Shown here: in pieces, positions 53,569 through 62,153 of the stretch
Layout of the letters: every line of letters starts with the position of its first letter
How positions within the stretch are numbered: position 1 is the first letter of the stretch
Assembly (NCBI RefSeq): GCF_032085515.1
Contig: NZ_JASXSX010000002.1
Span: forward strand, 62,001 to 126,000
DNA from: Gleimia hominis
Lineage (GTDB): Bacteria; Actinomycetota; Actinomycetes; Actinomycetales; Actinomycetaceae
Direction: 5' to 3'
Length of the DNA: 64,000 bases
Notes under the pieces: model-generated
Seen by the model: only the letters and a program-made list of their open reading frames with translations
Told to the model about the DNA's origin: nothing
Databases searched by the model: none
Position numbers and translations under genes: made by a program

Positions 53569-54357
53569 ATGTCGAATGTTGAAACTACCCCTCCTAATTA
53601 TGAAACGAAGCATGTTTCGAAAAATGAGGGCAGGGAGCGTGAACCTGGGACGACCAGGGCACCTCGGGCTAGGCAAGAACCTCAAACGGCTCGGGCTGGG
53701 CAGAGCCCACGTACACCTAGAGCACCTCGAGCTGGACAGAGTCCACGTACGACTAGAGCACCTCGGTCTGGAAGGGGGCCGCGGGCGGCTCGGGGCCAGG
53801 TGAGGGACGAAATTGTGCGGGCCGCACACCGCGTGTTTTCTACCCACGATTATCAGCGGGCGTCGATGCGTAAAATTGCCCGGGAGGCCGGTGTGGACCC
53901 CGCGATGACTTCCTATTATTTCCCAAGCAAAGCAGCGTTGTTTCGAGAAGCCATGTCCTTGCCGGAAGACCCGGCGCAGCAGGTGAGGGAAATCCTCGAA
54001 CCGGGAGTGGATGGGTTAGCTTCTCGGCTGATAGCCGCCGCATTAGAGAACTGGGAGCAGGCCTCTACCGCCGGTACTTTAGCGACCCTGTTGCGCATGG
54101 TGATGCACGATGCGGATACGCAACGCACGTTCGACCAGTATTTTCGCGAGCAGATCCTGTCGCAAGTAGAAGCGTCCCTAGGGGAAGATTCGGCGCTTCT
54201 AGCTGAGCTCGTAGCCGGATCTCTAGTGGGAGTACTGATGATGCGCTACGTCGCACGGATTGAACCGCTCGCCTCCATCCCCGCGGACGAACTCCACGAC
54301 CGCCTCACCCCGATTGTCCAGTTCCTCTTCACCTGGGGATTCGCCGCAAAAAACTAG
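53569..54357 (+). CDS. TetR-family regulator with repetitive basic N-terminal tail
   Basis: TetR-type repressor, 262 residues instead of the usual 190-210. The helix-turn-helix is at about residues 80-130: VRDEIVRAAHRVFSTHDYQRASMRKIAREAGVDPAMTSYYFPSKAALFREAM. The C-terminal helical domain is of the 'TetR C33-like' sort (WEQASTAGTLATLLRMVMHD). The extra 75 residues in front are Arg/Pro/Ser-rich with 12-residue repeats (RAPRAGQSPRTT). Divergent from the dehydratase-activase gene across 127 bases, hence its probable target. The 3' end overlaps the convergent DUF6350 gene by 4 bases. GATTAGAG before the ATG is a weak binding site; an in-frame start after the tail is not excluded. Confidence 0.85.
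   Translation: MSNVETTPPNYETKHVSKNEGREREPGTTRAPRARQEPQTARAGQSPRTPRAPRAGQSPRTTRAPRSGRGPRAARGQVRDEIVRAAHRVFSTHDYQRASMRKIAREAGVDPAMTSYYFPSKAALFREAMSLPEDPAQQVREILEPGVDGLASRLIAAALENWEQASTAGTLATLLRMVMHDADTQRTFDQYFREQILSQVEASLGEDSALLAELVAGSLVGVLMMRYVARIEPLASIPADELHDRLTPIVQFLFTWGFAAKN
53645..53788 (+). repeat. 36-base coding repeats in the tetR-family gene
   Basis: Units 53717-53752 and 53753-53788 start identically (CTAGAGCACCTCG) and align with 53681-53716 (GGGCTGG.CAGAGCCCACGTACAC) and, weakly, 53645-53680. All are in frame and encode (R)AxRAGQSPRTx-like peptides. Confidence 0.8.
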
Positions 54358-56300
54358 GCTTCCCCCAACTGATCACTTTCCCGTGCTTCAGGTTGGTCTT
54401 CCTCGGTCTGATCGCTCTCCGGTGCGGCTGCCTGGGTTTCTCCGGTGTTATCACTTTCCCGTGCTTCAGGTTGGTCTTCCTCGGTCTGATCGCTCTCCGG
54501 TGCGGCTGCCTGGACTTCCCCCGCCTGGTTGTTTTCTGAGCCCGCCGGTTGGTCCGCTTTTCCCTTCTGTTCGTCCCGCTGCTCACCCAACTCTTCCAGG
54601 CCACCCTCTGACCCGAGTTCAAGTTCCCGAGTCTGCTTAGTGGCGGGTTCCCGAGTCTGCTTAGTGGCGGGTTCCCGAGTCTGCTCAAAACGAGCTTCTG
54701 GAACCTTCTTCGAGCCCGGTTCCGCTGATGCCGCGTCGCGATCTTGCGGGTCAGGCGAAGGAGGCCCTTCCTGCTCACTAGGCGAATTCGTTTCCTGAGG
54801 GGCAGCAGTGGTTTCTGACCGCGGCGCGGACTTGGCGCGCCGAGCCTGCACGCGAGCGCGAACCTCATGCTTCAAATTACTGGACCCAACACTCAAACTT
54901 GCTGCAGCAGCCTGCGCTCCCCGGCGGTAAAGCGCTAAACAAACGGGGTGCAGCAATAGCGAAACGGCGGCGCCAACACCCCCCACTTCTAGCGTCACGA
55001 ATAAGGCTCCGAGCAGGGATCGGGGGCCAAAATCAGCCATCTGCCCGTTCCACAATGCGCCGTTCGATGCATACATCCACGCGAACATCACTGCCGCATA
55101 CACACCCAGCCCCACTGCCAACCGGGTGGCGTGCGCCCCCAGGGACGATTCGCGGCGCTTCCACACGTGCACCAGCCCCAGAACTAGCCCCAGAACAATC
55201 AGTACCGCAACGACCCACGCGGTAACAGTGCCATGAGGTACCGCCCCCAACCAAGGAATCGCCGGAATCGGTGCGGACACCACCTTCGACGGCGCATGCA
55301 CAGCGCCTACAGACGTCACAAATCCCGGGCCCGCCAGCCACGACAGGGCTGCTGCGATCGCATTCGGCACATACAAGATCTGCGCGAGCCACACGAACAC
55401 CTGGTCCCAACCCGCTGCCCCCAGCAGGGCAGAAATGTCCTCGATCTGGCTCCACGAGGCAACCGTCGCATACAAAACCAATCCCAAGCCCAGCAGGGTC
55501 GTCGCACCTAACGCAATCGCGCTATCTCGCAGTGCCCGCACCAGTAGTTTGCTCCGCGGGCTACGCAGGGACCTCAACGACTTGCGTGCCGTCCACGCCC
55601 ACGCGATTGTGGCAACCAGGGCCGCGCCCAACGCAACCCGCCACACCTGCGCGTGCTGGGCGGCGAAGAACGCCACCACGGCAGACGTCACGGTGTAGAA
55701 CGGGATGAACAGCGCGCTCACCCGCGAAGAAATCGCGTTCGAATACCGCACCCCAACCACGCCCATAAGGATGAACAAGAGCGTCAGCCCCAGTGGGTAG
55801 AACGAGAGGTTCACGCCCGCGAACCGCAGGGGCGACAAGTAGCCCAGGGCCACGATGTCCGCCCCGGTGCTCATCGCCGTGTTCCAATCCACCGACAGCA
55901 CCCACGAGTTGTTAGCAGTGAGCAAGAACGCGACCAGCGTCAACCCCGCTCCCAGTGCCCACGTGAACAGCGATGCCTCAATTGCCGCCACCATCACGCG
56001 CGCCCACCCTTTAGGTAGCGAGATCACGTATTCGGGCCGCTGCAAATTCACTGTGGTTTCGAACGCCGCGCCCACATTGTCTTCCCGCTTCCCTACCGGC
56101 TCAGTTTCTGGCTCTAGCAGTTCAGTTTTTAGCTCGACCGGTTCAGTTCCTGGCTCAACCAGTTCAGTTTCCGTTTGCACCGCCGAACCCTCGTTTTGTT
56201 TAGATGCGGTTTCGGTTGATTTTTTGGGATCCTGAGGGCGCCAGACGCGTTGGCGTAACTGGCGCAGCCGAGTGCGGGTGGTTTCAAACATCTCCTCCAT
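54354..56300 (-). CDS. DUF6350 multi-pass membrane protein with repetitive acidic tail
   Basis: Actinobacterial membrane protein (DUF6350; M. tuberculosis PerM is a related neighbour of sucCD), 648 residues from the chosen ATG. A Glu/Pro-rich cytoplasmic N-terminus carries heptads of the form TE(L/P)VEPx near 28-55. Ten to twelve helices span about 90-455, starting VMVAAIEASLFTWALGAGLTLVAFLL. The last 180 residues are hydrophilic with three kinds of repeats: TREPATKQ units and a duplicated 26-residue block (APESDQTEEDQPEARESD). The start has AAGG 5 bases upstream; the frame is open to 56459. Same strand as sucCD, downstream of them. Confidence 0.8.
   Translation of the reverse strand: MEEMFETTRTRLRQLRQRVWRPQDPKKSTETASKQNEGSAVQTETELVEPGTEPVELKTELLEPETEPVGKREDNVGAAFETTVNLQRPEYVISLPKGWARVMVAAIEASLFTWALGAGLTLVAFLLTANNSWVLSVDWNTAMSTGADIVALGYLSPLRFAGVNLSFYPLGLTLLFILMGVVGVRYSNAISSRVSALFIPFYTVTSAVVAFFAAQHAQVWRVALGAALVATIAWAWTARKSLRSLRSPRSKLLVRALRDSAIALGATTLLGLGLVLYATVASWSQIEDISALLGAAGWDQVFVWLAQILYVPNAIAAALSWLAGPGFVTSVGAVHAPSKVVSAPIPAIPWLGAVPHGTVTAWVVAVLIVLGLVLGLVHVWKRRESSLGAHATRLAVGLGVYAAVMFAWMYASNGALWNGQMADFGPRSLLGALFVTLEVGGVGAAVSLLLHPVCLALYRRGAQAAAASLSVGSSNLKHEVRARVQARRAKSAPRSETTAAPQETNSPSEQEGPPSPDPQDRDAASAEPGSKKVPEARFEQTREPATKQTREPATKQTRELELGSEGGLEELGEQRDEQKGKADQPAGSENNQAGEVQAAAPESDQTEEDQPEARESDNTGETQAAAPESDQTEEDQPEARESDQLGEA
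54372..54513 (-). repeat. 78-base-period duplication at the DUF6350 gene 3' end
   Basis: A 64-base segment at 54372-54435 recurs without a mismatch at 54450-54513. It encodes the C-terminal block PESDQTEEDQPEARESD twice, ending only a few codons before the stop. Identity over 64 bases implies a recent duplication. Confidence 0.95.
54623..54685 (-). repeat. 24-base repeat in the DUF6350 gene
   Basis: GTTCCCGAGTCTGCTTAGTGG plus three bases (plus strand) at 54623-54646 and 54647-54670, perfect, with a third partial copy to 54685. Encodes T-R-E-P-A-T-K-Q repeats. Confidence 0.92.
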
Positions 56301-56473
56301 TTTTGCCTTTTCACCAAGCTTTTGCACCCAAGGCACTCCGAGGCACTTCGAAACCCACCGTGTGAACTGCGGCCCAGCCTGGCTGGCAAGTCCTCGGACC
56401 GGGCGCAAGTAAAATCCCGCGCTGCGGAAAATGGGATCCACCACCGAACAAAAGGGCAAGCGCGGGTATGCGT

Positions 56474-56503
56474 GTGGGCGCGAGGATCGCTCCCCGCGCC
56501 CAC
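56474..56503 (-). terminator. GC hairpin after sucD
   Basis: GTGGGCGCGAGG (56474-56485) pairs with CCCCGCGCCCAC (56492-56503) except one position, with a 6-base loop, 20 bases past the sucD stop on the minus strand. No T-tract, but it is strong and well placed for termination or 3' protection before the DUF6350 gene. Confidence 0.6.
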
Positions 56504-56522
56504 TTACCTAACGCGTTCTAGA

Positions 56523-57440
56523 CTATTTCAAAAGTTCACGTGCCAGCTGCGCGGTTTGCGTGGGGGTCTTCCCCACTTTCACGCCCACGGCCTCAAGCGC
56601 TTCTTTTTTCGCCTGCGCGGTGCCAGAAGAACCAGAGACAATCGCTCCCGCGTGCCCCATGGTTTTCCCTTCCGGAGCGGTGAATCCCGCGACGTACGCC
56701 ACCACGGGTTTACTCACGTGCTCCTTAATGAACTCGGCGGCGCGTTCTTCCGCATCCCCACCGATCTCACCGATCATCACAATCGCCTTAGTGTTTGGGT
56801 CGTCCTCAAACGCCCGCAACGCATCAATGTGCGTGGTGCCAATAATCGGGTCGCCCCCAATCCCAATGCACGTGGTGAAGCCCAGGTCGGACAGCTCGTA
56901 CATCAGCTGATACGTCAAAGTGCCAGATTTAGACACGAGTCCGAGCGGGCCAGCAGCCGTAATGTCAGCCGGGGTGATCCCCACGTTTGACTGCTCTGGT
57001 GAAATAATGCCCGGGCAGTTCGGACCAATGATCTGCACGCCAGCGTCTGCAGCGCGCTGGCGGAACTCCACCGCGTCCTTCACCGGGATGCCCTCGGTAA
57101 TCACCACAACTAAGCGCATCTGCGCATCAATCGCCTCGATTACCGCGTCTTTCGCGAACCGCGGGGGCACAAACACCACGGACACCTGCGCGCCCGTCGC
57201 AGCCTTCGCCTCGGCAACAGTGCCGAACACCTCAACTTCATGCTCCCCAGCTTCAACCTGGTCCGCCATCAGCCCGTACGGCTCAATATTGAACTTCACG
57301 ATCTGCCCGGCTTTACGCGGGTTCACCCCACCCACCACTTGGGTGCCTGCGGCGAGCATACGAGTCGTGTGCTTCATGCCTTCCGAACCCGTCATGCCCT
57401 GCACGATCACGCGGTCTTCTTTACTCAAAAAAATCGACAT
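56523..57440 (-). CDS. sucD: Succinyl-CoA synthetase alpha subunit
   Basis: Alpha subunit, carrying CoA binding and the phosphohistidine; 305 residues. Seen: VIVQGMTGSEGMKHTTRMLAAGTQVVGGVNPRKAG, GPNCPGIISPEQSNVGI, SKSGTLTYQL, GIGGDPIIGTTHIDAL and the active-site His in GKTMGHAGAIVSG. GGAGAGG lies before the ATG, 11 bases after the sucC stop, so sucC and sucD form an operon. Confidence 0.97.
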   Translation of the reverse strand: MSIFLSKEDRVIVQGMTGSEGMKHTTRMLAAGTQVVGGVNPRKAGQIVKFNIEPYGLMADQVEAGEHEVEVFGTVAEAKAATGAQVSVVFVPPRFAKDAVIEAIDAQMRLVVVITEGIPVKDAVEFRQRAADAGVQIIGPNCPGIISPEQSNVGITPADITAAGPLGLVSKSGTLTYQLMYELSDLGFTTCIGIGGDPIIGTTHIDALRAFEDDPNTKAIVMIGEIGGDAEERAAEFIKEHVSKPVVAYVAGFTAPEGKTMGHAGAIVSGSSGTAQAKKEALEAVGVKVGKTPTQTAQLARELLK

Positions 57441-57451
57441 CTGCGCCTCTC

Positions 57452-58612
57452 CTACTTAGCCAGTTCAGCGGCCTTCGCAGCCGCGCCATCCATCGTGTCA
57501 ATCATCGTCACCAGCGGGTGGTTCGCTTCTTGTAAAATCTTGCGCCCCTCTTCCACGCGGTTACCATCGAGCCGCACCACTATTGGTTTAGTTGCCGACT
57601 CTCCCAGCATGTCGAGTGCACCCACGATCCCGTTAGCAACCTGGTCGCAAGCCGTGATCCCACCGAACACGTTCACAAGAACGGACTTAACCTGCTCATC
57701 ACCCAAGATCACTTCCAGTCCTTTAGCCATCACTTCCGCAGACGCACCCCCGCCAATATCGAGGAAGTTCGCGGGGCGCACACCGAAGCTTTCGCCCGCG
57801 TAAGCCACCACGTCGAGCGTGGACATAACCAGGCCAGCACCGTTGCCAATAATCCCGACTTCGCCTTCGAGCCGCACGTAGTTCAACCCCGCTTCTTTCG
57901 CCATGAGTTCACGCGGGTCCTGCGCTGAAGTGTCTTTGTACTCACTGTGCTCGGGGTGGCGGAACGCCGCATTGTCATCCAACGACACTTTGGCATCCAG
58001 CGCGATCACCTCACCCTGCTCAGTTTTCACCAGCGGGTTCACCTCGACGAGCGTGGCGTCTTCTTCCGCGTACGCTTCCCACAGTTTAATCAGCACGGGC
58101 GCTAGTTCGCGGGCCTGCTCATCAGTGAACCCGGCTTCACCAGCAATCTGAAGTGCCTTGGCTTCGTCAATCCCAACCGCGGGATCCAGCGGGACTTTCG
58201 CCAGCGCTTCGGGCCGTTCCTTCGCGAGCGTTTCAATATCCATCCCACCTTCTTTAGAGCACATGGCGAGGTGCCGGCGGTTCGCCCGGTCAAGAAGGAT
58301 TGAGAAGTAATACTCCTGTGCAATATCCGCACCCGCCGCGATCATGACCCGGTGGACGGTGTGGCCTTTAATGTCCATCCCGAGGATCTGCTCGGCGTAC
58401 TCGCGGGCTTCATCTGCGCTGCGGGCAAGTTTTACCCCGCCGGCTTTACCACGCCCACCCGTTTTCACCTGCGCTTTCACAACCTGCAGGGGGGTGCCTA
58501 ACGTCGACCACGCCTGCTCGGCCTCAGGGGGCGTTTGCACGACAACGCCATCTAAAACGGGCACTGCGTGCTTTTTGAATAGCTCACGAGCCTGGTATTC
58601 GTAGAGATCCAC
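57452..58612 (-). CDS. sucC: Succinyl-CoA synthetase beta subunit
   Basis: ADP-forming beta subunit with an ATP-grasp domain, 386 residues. DLYEYQARELFKKHAVPVLDG at the start, QVKTGGRGKAGGVKLARS, EVNPLVKTEQGEVIALDAKVSLDDNA, GIIGNGAGLVMSTLDVVAYAGE, NFLDIGGGASAE and NVFGGITACDQVANGIV. The GTG start (MDLYEYQ) has AAAGG about 8 bases upstream; a GTG three codons earlier abuts the binding site. Followed by sucD. Confidence 0.97.
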   Translation of the reverse strand: MDLYEYQARELFKKHAVPVLDGVVVQTPPEAEQAWSTLGTPLQVVKAQVKTGGRGKAGGVKLARSADEAREYAEQILGMDIKGHTVHRVMIAAGADIAQEYYFSILLDRANRRHLAMCSKEGGMDIETLAKERPEALAKVPLDPAVGIDEAKALQIAGEAGFTDEQARELAPVLIKLWEAYAEEDATLVEVNPLVKTEQGEVIALDAKVSLDDNAAFRHPEHSEYKDTSAQDPRELMAKEAGLNYVRLEGEVGIIGNGAGLVMSTLDVVAYAGESFGVRPANFLDIGGGASAEVMAKGLEVILGDEQVKSVLVNVFGGITACDQVANGIVGALDMLGESATKPIVVRLDGNRVEEGRKILQEANHPLVTMIDTMDGAAAKAAELAK

Positions 58613-58797
58613 TCCGTTCACCTTTCCGCCCGGGATGGGCTGTTCTGTGTCGCGACCACGATGTTCCTCAGGTCACTTAAAACCTCGACATCGAGACATC
58701 TAGTACTAGATTAACGTCCCAACCGAGCTCGCACACGAGAAACGGGAATCATCTGTATCGCCTAGAGCACAATAGTCAGTTTGAGGTTTTGGCCCCG

Positions 58798-61476
58798 TCA
58801 GATCTTCTTAATCGGCGCGTAACGCAACAGTAAGCGCCGAGGTTTGGCGTCACCGAAATCCACTTTCGCCACTTGCGACGCACCCGCCCCCTCCAAGCCA
58901 ACTACCGTACCTTCACCGTAGGAACCGTGCTTCACCCGATCCCCAACCTTCAATGCGACCTTGGGTTTATCCGCGTCTTTCTTCGACACCCCCAGGCGTT
59001 TCAATCCGCCTCCCGCAGTTCCACTCGTCATCCCAGCGCGCGGCCCGCGACTACCGGCGCGTTTGAATCCCCGGGCGGACAAGCCACCTCCGGAACCGAT
59101 CGCAGGGGCAAAATCATCCTCCCACGGGTCAGTGCTGCTACCGCCGAAGCTGCCGCGCCCCCGGACGGCGTTAGAAAACCCGCCGAAGGACCCACCTGAG
59201 CTCCCGGTTCGGTAACTGTCCATCTGCGTGGACCCACGGCGCACCTGCAGAACCTCGGGCGGAACGTCGTCAAGAAAACGCGAGGGAGGTAAATCGGACG
59301 CGGTCCCCCACGTGGTTCGCACCGCCGCGCGCGTCAAATAGAGTTTCTCCCGCGCCCGCGTGAACGCCACGTACGCGAGGCGCCGTTCCTCAGACAATTC
59401 CCACTCGTCCAACAGGGAACGCTGGTGCGGGAACGTGCCATCTTCCATGCCGGTTACGAACACGACGGGGAACTCGAGCCCCTTCGCAGTGTGCACGGTC
59501 ATCAAGGTGACCTCCCCACTGTCTTCCGCGCCCGCAACCTGGTCCGAATCCGCCACCAAGGACACGCGTTCCAAAAAGTCCGCGAGCGAACCTTGCGGAT
59601 TCGTTTTCTTAAAATCTGCCGCCACCGCATGTAGCTCCGCCAAGTTTTCCACCCTAGAAGCGTCCTGAGGGTCTTCGGATTCTCGAAGTTGTACCAGGTA
59701 CCCGGTGGCTTCCATCGCCTCGTCGAGCAACTCGGCGATAGAGGCACCCGCATCCGCATACGTGCGCAAGGAAACTAGGAGCCCGTAAAAACGCGCAGCC
59801 TGTTTTAATGCGCGCGAAGTAAGTGATATTTCCCGTCCGGAAGCACGCGCTTTTTCTTCCGCCACCGCATCCGCCCACGCGGTTTCCTCCAGGTCAATCT
59901 CACTGCCTTCACCGCGCGGACACCCGGCCTGTACCCACGCGTCACGCAGCGCATCCCCCAGGTTCGCGTTGAGGGCAGCGGCGTGGGCCACGAGGGTTTG
60001 TTCCGTTTTGGCGCCCAGACCGCGGCGGGGTGTGTTGAGGATGCGGCGCAGCGCTACCGTGTCGTCGGGGTTGGATATGGACGCGAGGTAGGCGAGCGCG
60101 TCTTTGATTTCTTTGCGTTCATAGAACTTGGTGCCGCCCACCACGCGGTAGGGAATGCCGGACCGCACGAGCATTTCCTCCAGGGCCCGCGACTGCGCGT
60201 TAGTACGGTAAAACACGGCGATATCACCGTAGTGGTAGGTTGACTCGGTGAGCTTGTCGATTTCTGCGATCACAAACCGGGCTTCGTCGTGTTCGGAATT
60301 AGCCGCGTCATACACTACGGGCGCTCCATCACCCCGGCCGGTCCACAGGTTTTTCGCCCGCCGCCCCTTATTCGCAGCGATCACCGCGTTAGCGGCGCTC
60401 AGAATGTTTTGGGTAGACCGGTAGTTCTGTTCTAGCAGCACGGTGTGCGCGCCGGGGAAGTCTTTTTCAAACTCCTCAATATTGCGGATTGTGGCGCCGC
60501 GGAACGCGTAGATTGACTGGTCCGAATCCCCCACCACGGTGAGTTCGCCCTGCTGCTGCTCATCTGCACCAATGAGTTCGCGGATCAGCACGTATTGCGC
60601 GTGGTTCGTGTCCTGGTATTCGTCAACCAGCACGTGTTGGAAGCGGCGCCGGTAATGCTGCGCCACCGCGGGTTTTGATTGCAGCATCTGCACCGTACGC
60701 ATTATGAGGTCGTCAAAATCTAATGCGTTCGCGTTCTCTAGTCGACGCTGGTATTCCGGATATACTTCTTCGACGATTCGTGAAATCGGGTCGTTCGGCG
60801 CGGTTTTGGCGTACTGCTGGGCTGTGATGAGTTCGTTCTTGAGGTCCGAGATGCGTCCGCGCAGCATTTTTGCGGCGAACCGTTTGGTGTCCACCTGCTT
60901 ATCTTTTAAGATCACGTTCAACAGCTGCTGCGAGTCTTGCGTGTCGTAGATACTGAACGTAGACCGCAGGCCAGCGGCTTCGTGAGATTCCCGGAGAATC
61001 CTCACGCACGCCGCGTGGAAGGTGAACACCCACATGCGTGCCGCGTTGGGACCGACCAGTTGGGTGACGCGTTCGCGCATTTCCGCCGCAGCCTTGTTGG
61101 TGAAGGTGATCGCGAGGATCTGCCCGGGCTGGGCCCGCCCGGTGCGCAGCAGGTAGGCGATCCGGTGGGTGAGCACCCGGGTTTTCCCCGACCCCGCGCC
61201 CGCCACAACCAGCAGTGGCCCCCCGCTGTACTCCACGGCCTCGCGCTGCTGGGCGTTCAACCCTTCTAACAGTTCCGCTGGGTCCGCCGCTCCCCCGCTT
61301 GGCCCACCGAAAGCGGTTGCGATCCCGTTGCCCAGACCATTTGCCTCAGGGGAAAACTGGAGGGCCTCTGGTGAAAACTGGCCCGGTGAACCCGCGGGAA
61401 CCTGCCCGGCGAGCATCTGGTCGGTCAAGGCCGGTAGACCCGGTAGTTGCGAAGCGAAAGTACGGTCGTTATTCAT
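58798..61476 (-). CDS. pcrA: ATP-dependent DNA helicase PcrA/UvrD
   Basis: SF1 3'-5' helicase for nucleotide excision and replication-conflict repair, 892 residues. An N-terminal low-complexity part of 70 residues contains a QFSPEA repeat. Then Walker A VVAGAGSGKTRVLTHR, ITFTNKAAAEMRERV, VDEYQDTNHAQY, VVGDSDQSIYAFRGA, MTVHTAKGLEFPVVFV and the late VAFTRAREKLYLTRA. The C-terminal polymerase-interaction motif is VGDRVKHGSYGEGTVVGLEG. AAGG is 10 bases before the ATG; a GTG one codon earlier is an alternative. sucCD follow in the same direction after 185 bases. Confidence 0.95.
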   Translation of the reverse strand: MNNDRTFASQLPGLPALTDQMLAGQVPAGSPGQFSPEALQFSPEANGLGNGIATAFGGPSGGAADPAELLEGLNAQQREAVEYSGGPLLVVAGAGSGKTRVLTHRIAYLLRTGRAQPGQILAITFTNKAAAEMRERVTQLVGPNAARMWVFTFHAACVRILRESHEAAGLRSTFSIYDTQDSQQLLNVILKDKQVDTKRFAAKMLRGRISDLKNELITAQQYAKTAPNDPISRIVEEVYPEYQRRLENANALDFDDLIMRTVQMLQSKPAVAQHYRRRFQHVLVDEYQDTNHAQYVLIRELIGADEQQQGELTVVGDSDQSIYAFRGATIRNIEEFEKDFPGAHTVLLEQNYRSTQNILSAANAVIAANKGRRAKNLWTGRGDGAPVVYDAANSEHDEARFVIAEIDKLTESTYHYGDIAVFYRTNAQSRALEEMLVRSGIPYRVVGGTKFYERKEIKDALAYLASISNPDDTVALRRILNTPRRGLGAKTEQTLVAHAAALNANLGDALRDAWVQAGCPRGEGSEIDLEETAWADAVAEEKARASGREISLTSRALKQAARFYGLLVSLRTYADAGASIAELLDEAMEATGYLVQLRESEDPQDASRVENLAELHAVAADFKKTNPQGSLADFLERVSLVADSDQVAGAEDSGEVTLMTVHTAKGLEFPVVFVTGMEDGTFPHQRSLLDEWELSEERRLAYVAFTRAREKLYLTRAAVRTTWGTASDLPPSRFLDDVPPEVLQVRRGSTQMDSYRTGSSGGSFGGFSNAVRGRGSFGGSSTDPWEDDFAPAIGSGGGLSARGFKRAGSRGPRAGMTSGTAGGGLKRLGVSKKDADKPKVALKVGDRVKHGSYGEGTVVGLEGAGASQVAKVDFGDAKPRRLLLRYAPIKKI

Positions 61477-61505
61477 CACGGCTCTACCTTACGACACCGC
61501 GATGC

Positions 61506-62153
61506 TCACACCACGCCCCGCCGGGCCGCCCACCGGGTTAGTTCGTTGCGGTTGGATAACTGGAGTTTCCGCAGCACCGCCGACACGTGGGTTTCTACTG
61601 TTTTGATTGAAATAAACAGTTCACTGGCCACTTCCTTGTATGTGAAACCGCGGGCGATCAGCCGCATCACTTCCTGCTCGCGTTTCGACAGTAGGTCCAG
61701 TTCCTCATCTGTTTGCGACACTTGCGCGGTTCCGAATGCGTCTAGCACAAATCCGGCTAGGCGCGGGGAAAAAGCCGCGTCGCCCGAACCAACGCGTTCG
61801 ATTGCCTGCACCAGGTCTGCGGTAGCGATGGATTTGGTGACATACCCGCGAGCGCCCGCGCGAATCACCGCCACCACATCCTCTGGGGAGTCCGAAACCG
61901 AGAGGGCGAGGAACCGGGTGGGCCCGTCTGCGCATCGGCGCGCCACCTCAGCGCCCCCACCTCCGTTACCACCGGGCATGTGCACGTCTAGTAGCGCCAC
62001 GTCTGGCTCTAAGTCCGCTACGCATCGCACGCCCGAATCGACGTCTTCAGCTTCCCCCACGACCTCCACCTGCTGGGGGTGTTTTTGCAGTTCACTTCGC
62101 ACTCCGGCTCGGACCAGTGGGTGGTCATCGATGATCACTACGCGCAAGCTCAC
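61506..62153 (-). CDS. NarL/LuxR-family response regulator
   Basis: Cytoplasmic response regulator, 215 residues. Receiver domain with acidic pocket IIDDHPLV, phosphoacceptor Asp in VALLDVHMPG (about residue 55) and Lys in GYVTKSIA; C-terminal LuxR-type helix-turn-helix LSKREQEVMRLIARGFTYKEVASELFISIKTVETHVSAVLRKLQ. A Gly-rich insert (GGNGGGGAE) follows the phosphorylation site. GTG start overlapping the kinase stop as GTGA, so it is coupled to the histidine kinase. Confidence 0.94.
   Translation of the reverse strand: MSLRVVIIDDHPLVRAGVRSELQKHPQQVEVVGEAEDVDSGVRCVADLEPDVALLDVHMPGGNGGGGAEVARRCADGPTRFLALSVSDSPEDVVAVIRAGARGYVTKSIATADLVQAIERVGSGDAAFSPRLAGFVLDAFGTAQVSQTDEELDLLSKREQEVMRLIARGFTYKEVASELFISIKTVETHVSAVLRKLQLSNRNELTRWAARRGVV

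Noticed and set aside
53569..54360. Frameshift at the tetR 3' end because of overlap with the opposite gene
   Set aside because: Both genes have complete C-termini; a 4-base convergent overlap is acceptable.
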